A stretch of DNA of 6,795 nt from an uncultured beta proteobacterium (lineage in GTDB: Bacteria; Pseudomonadota; Gammaproteobacteria; Burkholderiales; Burkholderiaceae): NCBI GenBank assembly GCA_903845455.1, contig CAIMXN010000278.1, positions 1 through 6,795 of the forward strand, written 5' to 3'. The notes beneath the pieces are model-generated. The model was not told the DNA's origin. It made no database searches and worked only from the letters and a program-made list of their open reading frames with translations. Shown piece after piece: positions 1-4,801 of this stretch; the stretch's first letter is position 1; every line of letters begins with the position of its first letter. The translations under genes were made by a program, and so were the position numbers.

Positions 1-102
1 GTTGACCTAATTTATTGGATTAAATGATCTTCTTTGGTGCGTTAGCCCCGTTTTGAAGCAAAATGTTCTTTTTAAACAAGGTCTTAAGGGTAGGGTGAAC
101 AT

Positions 103-131
103 TTGGTTAATAAATGATTATTTGTTAAACT
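103..131 (+). promoter_or_regulatory. Weak promoter candidate for the NlpC/P60-fold gene
   Basis: TTGGTT at 103-108 and TAAACT at 126-131 are separated by 17 bp and resemble -35 and -10 boxes, each matching the sigma-70 consensus at about four positions. Transcription would then begin about 6-7 nt downstream, essentially at the ATG of 138, giving a leaderless mRNA. That fits the absence of a Shine-Dalgarno sequence before this gene. The rest of 1-137 has stops in every frame and holds no gene I can support. This is pattern matching only. Confidence 0.25.
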
Positions 132-137
132 GATACG

Positions 138-812
138 ATGTCACTCAAAAAAGTACCCCTTTCTTTTTCTCTCGCTAGCCTTGTGCGCTTGGGTCTAGTA
201 GTGGGCTGTGCTTTTTTATTTACCGCTGTTCAGGCGGCAGATATTACCTTAGAAACTCCCATCGAGATTTCTAAAGAGACGCCAAAAGAAAGCATGTTTC
301 AAGCTGGTAAATCTTACTTTGCTCGTGTCTCAGATCGTTTGGTAGATTCTGTTTCTGGAAAGTCTGAAGAATTAATTAATCAAGCGATGGTAGTCATTGG
401 TGTGCGCTATCGCTGGGATACTGAATTACCCCAATCTGGTTTGGATGGCAGCAGTTTCGTTGGCTATGTATTTAAAGATAAGTTAGGTTTTTTATTGCCA
501 CGTAAGTCAACCCAAATGAGTCGGGTTGGTAAACCCATTAATCGTGAAGAATTGCAACCTGGTGATTTGGTATTTTTCAACACTATGCGTTTAACTTTCT
601 CACATGTGGGAATTTATGTTGGCGATAATAAATTTATTCACTCTCCATCCAAAGGTGCGAGTGTGCGTGTTGATGATCTCGGTAGCTTGTATTGGGATAG
701 ACGTTTTGATGGCGCTCGCCGCCTAGACGGTAGCGATAACCTTGGTGATCAAGAGCGCCAAGAGCTATTTAATGAAGTGAAGAACCTCAAGCGCAAGGCG
801 CGCAGCCTTTAA
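138..812 (+). CDS. Exported NlpC/P60 (C40)-fold protein lacking the catalytic cysteine
   Basis: This is a 224-residue protein. Residues 1-33 look like a signal peptide: Lys4-Lys5, a hydrophobic stretch to about residue 30, and a likely cleavage after V-Q-A at 31-33. V-V-G-C at 21-24 resembles a lipobox but lies inside the hydrophobic stretch, so I favour ordinary secretion to the periplasm. The NlpC/P60 domain spans about 76-195. It shows the LPR..Q segment (120-126), ELQPGDLVFF (138-147), SHVGIYVGD (155-163) with His156, FIHS with His168, and a YW..RF.GARR ending. Active family members cleave peptidoglycan peptides with a Cys-His-His/polar triad, with the Cys in a D-C-S-G motif. Here the motif reads D103-G104-S105-S106, and WGG is replaced by W93-D94-T95. 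The mature protein contains no cysteine at all, so it is probably a pseudoenzyme or a wall-binding or regulatory protein. The C-terminal tail (about 200-224) is charged and probably helical. No Shine-Dalgarno sequence is visible. The fold assignment is firm; the function is not. Confidence 0.9.
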   Translation: MSLKKVPLSFSLASLVRLGLVVGCAFLFTAVQAADITLETPIEISKETPKESMFQAGKSYFARVSDRLVDSVSGKSEELINQAMVVIGVRYRWDTELPQSGLDGSSFVGYVFKDKLGFLLPRKSTQMSRVGKPINREELQPGDLVFFNTMRLTFSHVGIYVGDNKFIHSPSKGASVRVDDLGSLYWDRRFDGARRLDGSDNLGDQERQELFNEVKNLKRKARSL

Positions 813-820
813 TCGGCTTT

Positions 821-854
821 GCGCCTGATGGTCAAATCAGCGCGCTCTTTTCTT
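821..854 (+). terminator. Intrinsic terminator after the NlpC/P60-fold gene
   Basis: GCGC-CTGAT at 821-829 pairs with ATCAG-C-GCGC at 836-845, giving a 9-bp stem with one bulged C (841) and a 6-nt loop. The T-rich tract TCTTTTCTT follows at 846-854. It starts 9 nt after the stop codon. The T tract lies only on the plus-strand side, so it should act mainly on the plus-strand transcript. Its end overlaps the stop codon of the small minus-strand gene. Confidence 0.7.
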
Positions 855-936
855 AAGCAAGCTCATGTTCTTTGAGCCACTTCTTCAAATGAGCGATTTC
901 GTTCTTGAATGTTTTTTGCGTTTTTGCTTTGGTCAT
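853..936 (-). CDS. Small basic helical protein, 27 residues, unrecognised
   Basis: This is a short minus-strand gene: ATG at 936-934, TAA at 855-853, 27 residues. A strong ribosome binding site, GGAG at 947-944, lies 7 nt before the ATG, the best-placed site on the left side of the window. The protein starts MTKAKTQKTF and continues with an amphipathic-looking segment, NEIAHLKKWLKEHELA (residues 12-27). It is rich in lysine (7 of 27) and has no signal peptide or membrane segment. It lies 87 nt downstream of the patatin-like gene on the same strand, so it could be co-transcribed. It could also use its own weak promoter, TTGGTA at 992-987 and TGTAGT at 968-963 with an 18-bp spacer. It converges on the NlpC/P60-fold gene and its stop codon sits in that gene's terminator T tract. 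I do not recognise the family. A nucleic-acid or membrane-surface binding role is conceivable but is a guess. Confidence 0.6.
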   Translation of the reverse strand: MTKAKTQKTFKNEIAHLKKWLKEHELA

Positions 937-996
937 AGGTAATCTCCATATATCAAATCGTAACTACAATCTGAAATATGAAAATATACCAAGCTG

Positions 997-1013
997 CCCC
1001 AAAGGTTGTGGGG
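997..1013 (-). other. Short GC-rich hairpin downstream of the patatin-like gene
   Basis: CCCCA at 997-1001 can pair with TGGGG at 1009-1013 around a 7-nt loop. It begins about 11 nt after the stop codon of the minus-strand patatin-like gene. No T run follows on the minus strand, so it is not a convincing intrinsic terminator. It could be a 3' stabilising hairpin, a weak pause site, or chance. Confidence 0.3.
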
Positions 1014-1023
1014 AATAAGCGCC

Positions 1024-1938
1024 TTATATCTTCAATTTTTCTTTAATCAACGCCATCTGCGCTTGCGCTGCAGCTTCTCCAGCTAGGATTGCAGCATTTC
1101 TGGATCTGAAGTCGCTACCACCCATTTGCCTGAGTTGAGGCTGAATCACAATATCGGCATTTTTTAATTCATGCTCGTTAATACTTCTTTGCATGATGGA
1201 GATTGTTTGTTGCAGGATTCCAAAAGTTCCACTGGCATCTTGATGGACTGGTTCGGAAGAAATGTTGACTGCGATGACTAGTGTGGCGCCCATCTGCCTA
1301 GCGTAACTGACCGGCACCGGCGCAACTAATCCGCCATCAACATATTCTTTACCGCTAATCACTGCTGGCTGAAATACACCCGGCACGCTACAAGAAGCGC
1401 GTACTGCTAAGCCAGTATTGCCAGTCCTAAACAAAATACCTTTGCCTGATTGGAGTTCAGTTGCCACTATTCCCAATGGCATGCGCATCTGTTCGATGGT
1501 TTTATTTTGTACTTCACGATTAACCATATTTTGCAGAGCATCACCCTTAATGAGTCCGCCAAAGCGGCCAGCAAAAGGAAGATCCCAATCGGCAAGGGTG
1601 GCTTCATCTAGATTAAGGGCAAGCCTATTGAGGTCATTTCCTGTGGCTCCAGAGGCAAATAGGGCCGCAATCACACTCCCAGCGCTACTGCCCACAACGA
1701 TATCTGGTCGAATACCCTGAGCTTCAAGCGCCTTAATCACCCCAATATGAGCAAATCCACGTGCAGCTCCCGCCCCTAGAACAAGGCCGATCACCGGTTT
1801 GTGGCTAGTGAATATCCCACAAGAACTAAGGCTTGCGCTGCTGGCAATGGCGCTTAAGCCTAAGCCGAGACTTAAAAAACGACGTCTTTTCGCTAGGTCT
1901 GTTGCAGATAGGAGGTTTTTGGGCTGAAATGGGTGCAT
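1024..1938 (-). CDS. Patatin-like phospholipase family lipoprotein with Tat-type signal (RssA-like)
   Basis: This 304-residue protein belongs to the bacterial patatin-like serine hydrolases, which use a Ser-Asp dyad to hydrolyse lipid acyl esters. All three family motifs are present: the oxyanion-hole loop G55-A-G-A-A-R60-G61, the nucleophile elbow G83-S-S85-A-G87 with Ser85, and the D201-G-G motif with catalytic Asp201. The RSVPG-like segment reads S182-V-x-x-V-F-Q (residues 182-190 region: CSVPGVFQP). The N-terminus has K-R-R-R-F-L at 17-22, matching the RRxFL core of a twin-arginine signal. A hydrophobic stretch and a lipobox L37-S-S-C40 follow. It is therefore predicted to be exported folded and lipidated at Cys40, and to act at a membrane surface facing the periplasm. 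Length is typical of the single-domain RssA type. No Shine-Dalgarno sequence is seen. A TACAAT box at 1950-1945 would place the transcript start at the ATG. The physiological substrate is unknown. The name rssA would be a family guess, so the symbol is left empty. Confidence 0.92.
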   Translation of the reverse strand: MHPFQPKNLLSATDLAKRRRFLSLGLGLSAIASSASLSSCGIFTSHKPVIGLVLGAGAARGFAHIGVIKALEAQGIRPDIVVGSSAGSVIAALFASGATGNDLNRLALNLDEATLADWDLPFAGRFGGLIKGDALQNMVNREVQNKTIEQMRMPLGIVATELQSGKGILFRTGNTGLAVRASCSVPGVFQPAVISGKEYVDGGLVAPVPVSYARQMGATLVIAVNISSEPVHQDASGTFGILQQTISIMQRSINEHELKNADIVIQPQLRQMGGSDFRSRNAAILAGEAAAQAQMALIKEKLKI

Positions 1939-1944
1939 ATGGCT

Positions 1945-1950
1945 ATTGTA
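1945..1950 (-). promoter_or_regulatory. Candidate -10 box for the patatin-like gene
   Basis: On the minus strand, TACAAT (1950-1945) matches five of six positions of the sigma-70 -10 consensus. Its position predicts transcription starting at or beside the A of the ATG at 1938, a leaderless message, in keeping with the missing ribosome binding site. No good -35 box is visible at 16-18 bp, so this is weak. Confidence 0.3.
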
Positions 1951-1962
1951 TTGAGCCTACCT

Positions 1963-1968
1963 TATAAT
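1963..1968 (+). promoter_or_regulatory. Perfect -10 box (TATAAT) for the scpB-rluB leader
   Basis: TATAAT at 1963-1968 is a perfect sigma-70 -10 hexamer on the strand and in the place expected for scpB. The best -35 match at 17 bp is TGGCTA (1940-1945), only three of six, so the promoter may be weak or activator-assisted. The predicted start is near 1974-1976. It sits between divergent scpB and the patatin-like gene, and its -35 region overlaps the latter's predicted start site, so the two could interfere with each other. Confidence 0.5.
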
Positions 1969-1974
1969 GGCGTC

Positions 1975-2117
1975 ACGGTGAACGAAGATTACTTCGTTTC
2001 AGCGCGGACAACTCTCCCAATCAGAATTCAAGAGATGGATTGTCCGTAGTAGCTAGATAACACCACAAACCCATTATTGAAATACATTATTAAAGTCTAA
2101 TCAGGAAATTGCCTGAT
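1975..2117 (+). other. Structured 5' leader of scpB with three hairpins
   Basis: About 150 nt separate the predicted transcript start from the scpB ATG. Three inverted repeats are exact. AACGAAG (1981-1987) pairs with CTTCGTT (1992-1998) around ATTA, extendable by TGA/TCA with one bulge. CGGACAA (2005-2011) pairs with TTGTCCG (2040-2046), enclosing a further CTCT/AGAG pairing. ATCAGG (2100-2105) pairs with CCTGAT (2112-2117) around AAATTG. No T run follows any of them, so this is not an intrinsic attenuator. It may be a translational control element, a stable 5' UTR, or a short RNA. I do not recognise a named RNA family. The rest of 1939-2129 shows nothing else. Confidence 0.45.
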
Positions 2118-2129
2118 AGCCCGAATTTT

Positions 2130-2849
2130 ATGGATGATCACCACAAGCGCGTCATTGAAACAGCTCTCCTGTGCGCGCAGGAGCCACTTACCGTTGCTGA
2201 TATCACCCGCTTGTTTGCGGAAGATGTTGTTGGCGCAGAGATTGAAGATGTTTTATTGGATCTTCAACAAGCATGGCACGACAAAGGCATGGAGCTAGTG
2301 CATATTGCGACGGGCTGGCGTTTTCAGAGTCGCTTGTCAATGCGTGAATACTTGGATCGCTTAACTCCAGAAAAGCCACCAAGATATTCTCGTGCAGTGA
2401 TGGAGACTTTAGCCATCATTGCCTACCGTCAGCCAGTAACGCGTGGTGAGATTGAGGAGATTCGTGGTGTTGCCGTGAGCAGTAATGTCATGAAGCAATT
2501 AGAAGATCGTGGTTGGGTTGAAGTGATTGGCCATAAGGAAACGATAGGTCGTCCTGGTTTATATGCCACCACCAAACAGTTCTTAGATGATCTGAGTTTG
2601 ACGAACTTACAAAGCTTGCCAATACTTGAAGATGCTGCGCCGATGGCGGCTGCAGAGCAATTAGGCCAGGCGGTAATGGAGTTTGATGCCAGTGCCACAG
2701 TTGAGACAGTGATTGAGCTTGATGAGAATGGCCAAGAGATTATTCAAATAGACTTTGAAGAAACCACAGAAGAAATAACAATAGAAATAACTGAAACAAC
2801 AGAAGAAGTTCCCCTTGAGTCTGAAGATAAAACAGACGAACCAAAATAA
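2130..2849 (+). CDS. scpB: Segregation and condensation protein ScpB
   Basis: ScpB is the kleisin-associated, winged-helix subunit of the SMC-ScpAB condensin complex, which compacts and segregates the chromosome on the nucleoid. From the ATG at 2130 the protein has 239 residues. The first winged-helix domain is about 1-80, with ETALLCAQEP near the N-terminus. The second is about 85-155 and holds the family signature around TLAIIAYRQPVTRGEIEEIRG (93-113) and GRPGLYATTKQFLDDL (140-155). Residues from about 166 to 239 form an acidic, Thr/Glu-rich tail with an internal repeat, not part of the core fold. Start choice: an in-frame TTG at 2109 would add seven residues, but it sits in the loop of a hairpin and AGGA lies only 2 nt before it. 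The ATG at 2130 aligns with the start I remember for relatives, although it too lacks a clear Shine-Dalgarno sequence. The partner gene scpA is not in the window. rluB follows after 6 bp, indicating an operon. Confidence 0.93.
   Translation: MDDHHKRVIETALLCAQEPLTVADITRLFAEDVVGAEIEDVLLDLQQAWHDKGMELVHIATGWRFQSRLSMREYLDRLTPEKPPRYSRAVMETLAIIAYRQPVTRGEIEEIRGVAVSSNVMKQLEDRGWVEVIGHKETIGRPGLYATTKQFLDDLSLTNLQSLPILEDAAPMAAAEQLGQAVMEFDASATVETVIELDENGQEIIQIDFEETTEEITIEITETTEEVPLESEDKTDEPK
2760..2807 (+). repeat. Imperfect duplication inside the scpB acidic tail
   Basis: The 15-nt unit GAAACCACAGAAGAA (2760-2774) recurs as GAAACAACAGAAGAA (2793-2807), 33 nt apart with one mismatch. It encodes E-T-T-E-E twice with an 11-residue period. 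The intervening bases are similarly A-rich and low in complexity. The pattern suggests in-frame expansion by slippage or local duplication in a disordered tail. Confidence 0.6.
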
Positions 2850-2855
2850 TAATTA

Positions 2856-4628
2856 ATGACAAGCTCTAACGAAAACGATTCATCCCCGGTAATTCCTACA
2901 TCGGCGCCCCCTGCAAATATTGAGTCAAGCCCATCTAGCAATGATGGTGTCCCTACTCAAGATCGTGAGGGTGGTGAACGTCGTCCGCGTCGCACTGGTA
3001 CGGGTAAGCATCCCTTTAACAAGAAGCGACCTTTCAATAAAGATAAGCCTCGTAGAGAAGGCGGTGATGCCAATACTCCTCGCGAAGGTGGAGGTCATTC
3101 GTCGCCAAAATTAGCTCCCAATCCAGCAGAGATTGAAGCATTATTTGCTTCAGTGGTGTCAGGTGAGTTTGACGCTGCTTTAGATGCGCCTGAAGCGCTT
3201 GCAGCGCAAAATCCCGATGGTGTTAATGAGAACGAGGTTTCTCATCAGACTGGTGCTGAGCGTCGTGCTCAACGTGTGCGTCACGACGAAGATGCGGATA
3301 TGCCAAGCGATGATGAGATGAGCAGTTTGCAATTTGCAAACGTCAATGACTTGCCTCTTAGTTTGCGCGATGAAGTCTGGTCTGATTTAGATGGTTTAGA
3401 TGATGATGCTGACGATGAAGATACCGTCAAGCTTCACAAGGTATTAGCTGACGTGGGCATGGGCTCACGCCGCGACATGGAAGATCTCATTATTCAAGGT
3501 CGTGTGTCGGTCAATGGTTTGCCTGCTCATATTGGGCAGCGTATTGGGCCAACCGATCAAGTGCGCATTAATGGCAAGCAAGTCCATCGTAAGATTCAGA
3601 CTAAGCCACCGCGTGTGATTTTGTATCACAAACCTTCTGGTGAAATCGTGAGTCAATCCGATCCCGAAGGTCGCCCAACAGTATTTGATCGACTTCCAAA
3701 GCCGCGCCAAGGCCGTTGGATTGCAGTAGGTCGTTTGGACTTCAATACAGAAGGCTTGTTGTTATTTACAACTTCAGGTGAGTTAGCAAATCGTTTAATG
3801 CATCCCCGTTATGGCGTTGAGCGTGAATACGCTGTGCGTATTTTGGGTGAATTGAGTCAAGAGAACACTTCACAACTGAAGAGTGGGATTACCCTTGACG
3901 ATGGTCAAGCACGTTTCTTGCGTTTATCTATGGGCGGTGGCGATGGCGCTAATCGCTGGTATCAGGTTGCCTTGACTGAAGGTCGAAATCGCGAAGTACG
4001 TCGGATGTTTGAAGCTGTTGGTCACGTTGTTTCTCGCTTGATTCGGACGCGTTACGGTATGTTCTTATTGCCTCCGCGTCTGCGACGTGGCAAGTGGGAA
4101 GAGGTTTCTCCTGAGGGTGTTGCGAATTTAATGAAGTCTGCAGGCCTTAAGGTGCCTCAAGCCCAAGACAAAGGTCGTCCTGGTGCTGGTGCACATGGAC
4201 GTGATCGTCATGCTGGTGTTGCTGGGGAAGATTTTCAGCCAGACCCAATGCAAACTTCCGTGTCTTACTGGGGTTCGCGTGATGCCTTGACTATGGCTGA
4301 TGGCCATAATGGCCTAACCCATCAAGGTAGAGGCGGTAAACCTGCTGCTGGTGGTGCGGGTGAGGGGCGAGGTCCTTTCCGAGGGCGTGCTCAAGGCGGT
4401 AGACCAGGTCAAGGTGGTGGCCAAGGTGGCAGATCAGGCCAAGGTGGTGGCCAAGGCGGTCAGGGTCAAAACCGTAGCAAGGGCGCAAAAGTCCATCACG
4501 GACAATCCGCTTTTGTGACAGCCAATCCCCAAAGTCCAGGCAATGGACCTAAGCGGAGCGCACCAAAAGGGCGAAAACCATTCAATAAAGGCCCTAGAAA
4601 GCCTCGAAATCCAAGCGAAAGCTTCTGA
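2856..4628 (+). CDS. rluB: 23S rRNA pseudouridine(2605) synthase RluB with long disordered extensions
   Basis: This 590-residue member of the RsuA/RluB/E/F family isomerises a uridine (E. coli position 2605) in 23S rRNA during 50S assembly. Residues about 191-245 are an S4 RNA-binding domain, with LHKVLADVGMGSRRDMEDLI and the R-V-S-V-N-G turn. The catalytic domain is about 252-430. It contains GRLDFNTEGLLLFT (292-305) with catalytic Asp295, the E-R-E-Y-A-V segment (322-327), and NREVRRMFEAVGH.V.RL.R.R (378-399). The core is about 240 residues, so this protein is more than twice as long. The N-terminal 190 residues are polar: basic at 35-70, a possible helix at about 90-116, and strongly acidic at 143-189. 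The C-terminal 155 residues are rich in Gly, Arg and Gln. Long low-complexity RluB forms also occur in other betaproteobacteria, as far as I remember. There is no Shine-Dalgarno sequence. The start lies 6 bp after the scpB stop, suggesting translational coupling. Confidence 0.93.
   Translation: MTSSNENDSSPVIPTSAPPANIESSPSSNDGVPTQDREGGERRPRRTGTGKHPFNKKRPFNKDKPRREGGDANTPREGGGHSSPKLAPNPAEIEALFASVVSGEFDAALDAPEALAAQNPDGVNENEVSHQTGAERRAQRVRHDEDADMPSDDEMSSLQFANVNDLPLSLRDEVWSDLDGLDDDADDEDTVKLHKVLADVGMGSRRDMEDLIIQGRVSVNGLPAHIGQRIGPTDQVRINGKQVHRKIQTKPPRVILYHKPSGEIVSQSDPEGRPTVFDRLPKPRQGRWIAVGRLDFNTEGLLLFTTSGELANRLMHPRYGVEREYAVRILGELSQENTSQLKSGITLDDGQARFLRLSMGGGDGANRWYQVALTEGRNREVRRMFEAVGHVVSRLIRTRYGMFLLPPRLRRGKWEEVSPEGVANLMKSAGLKVPQAQDKGRPGAGAHGRDRHAGVAGEDFQPDPMQTSVSYWGSRDALTMADGHNGLTHQGRGGKPAAGGAGEGRGPFRGRAQGGRPGQGGGQGGRSGQGGGQGGQGQNRSKGAKVHHGQSAFVTANPQSPGNGPKRSAPKGRKPFNKGPRKPRNPSESF
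4401..4460 (+). repeat. 30-bp tandem repeat in the Gly/Gln-rich tail of rluB
   Basis: Two adjacent 30-bp units (4401-4430 and 4431-4460) differ at four positions. They encode the ten-residue units RPGQGGGQGG and RSGQGGGQGG. The surrounding sequence (about 4350-4475) has the same Gly/Arg/Gln bias. RGG-like repeats of this kind often bind RNA without a fixed structure. Copy number could vary between strains. Confidence 0.75.
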
Positions 4629-4655
4629 TTTCTATCGATTTTCCTCTAAATCAGA

Positions 4656-4661
4656 TATAAT
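4656..4661 (+). promoter_or_regulatory. Perfect -10 box (TATAAT) for the rimP leader
   Basis: TATAAT at 4656-4661 lies 27 nt after the rluB stop codon. No convincing -35 box is present at 16-18 bp and no TGn extension precedes it, so strength is uncertain. The predicted transcript start is near 4668, directly ahead of the structured leader and terminator. It would give rimP-nusA-infB an input separate from the scpB-rluB promoter. Confidence 0.5.
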
Positions 4662-4667
4662 TTTGGT

Positions 4668-4777
4668 CTTGCAGCGAATAGCTGTTGTTTTTGGTAGTTA
4701 CCGACTGATGTTGCGATCAACGTAAGTCGGCCTGTTCTGAATTTTGAGAATATGGGCTTCAAAGCCCATTTTTTTTT
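4668..4777 (+). ncRNA. Structured rimP leader RNA, probable transcription attenuator
   Basis: About 110 nt run from the predicted start to the end of a terminator. The central hairpin is striking: CCGACT (4701-4706) pairs with AGTCGG (4725-4730), and after one G-A mismatch ATGTTG (4708-4713) pairs with CAACGT (4718-4723, one G-U) around a CGAT loop. Upstream, CAGC (4672-4675) pairs with GCTG (4681-4684). Downstream is the terminator. A competing helix is possible between TTTTGAG (4742-4748) and TTCAAAG (4758-4764); it would use both arms' bases and block the terminator. In E. coli the metY tRNA gene precedes rimP; here no tRNA is present. From memory, a 'rimP leader' attenuator has been described in other proteobacteria; homology to it is not shown. 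It could alternatively be a free-standing small RNA. Confidence 0.55.
4752..4777 (+). terminator. Strong intrinsic terminator upstream of rimP
   Basis: ATGGGCTT (4752-4759) and AAGCCCAT (4762-4769) form a perfect inverted repeat (in practice a GGGCT/AGCCC stem with a 4-nt loop, extended at its base). Nine T residues follow at 4769-4777. It lies after rluB and only 24 nt before the rimP start codon. It can therefore end scpB-rluB transcripts and also gate transcription into rimP-nusA-infB. Confidence 0.88.
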
Positions 4778-4801
4778 GCCAAATTGGTATGAAGGGATGT
4801 C

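Noticed and set aside
2..30. TTGACC at 2-7 as a -35 box
   Set aside because: No hexamer close to TATAAT lies 16-18 bp downstream (TGATCT is the best at 17 bp), so no promoter is called there.
138..209. Lipoprotein signal in the NlpC/P60-fold protein (V-V-G-C24)
   Set aside because: The cysteine sits in the middle of the hydrophobic stretch and a good signal peptidase I site (V-Q-A, 31-33) follows. Not excluded, but less likely.
1418..1720. 100-codon plus-strand open frame opposite the patatin-like gene
   Set aside because: It is antisense to well-conserved catalytic motifs of the patatin gene, has no ribosome binding site, and its composition is that of a shadow frame.
1978..2049. GTG-initiated 23-codon frame in the scpB leader, a possible leader peptide
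   Set aside because: There is no ribosome binding site, it starts only a few bases after the predicted transcript start, it has no run of regulatory codons, and it overlaps the hairpins, which explain the sequence better.
2429..2698. 89-codon minus-strand open frame opposite scpB
   Set aside because: It lies across the conserved second winged-helix domain of scpB and resembles no protein I know. Treated as a shadow.
4708..4725. ATG-started five-codon frame inside the rimP leader hairpin
   Set aside because: There is no Shine-Dalgarno sequence and the bases are fully accounted for by the 12-bp stem-loop. It is also the tail of a longer out-of-frame reading frame overlapping rluB from 4543.
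4629..4801. A tRNA gene (metY-like) before rimP, as in E. coli
   Set aside because: No acceptor stem, T-loop sequence or CCA-end arrangement is visible. The structure fits a hairpin plus intrinsic terminator.
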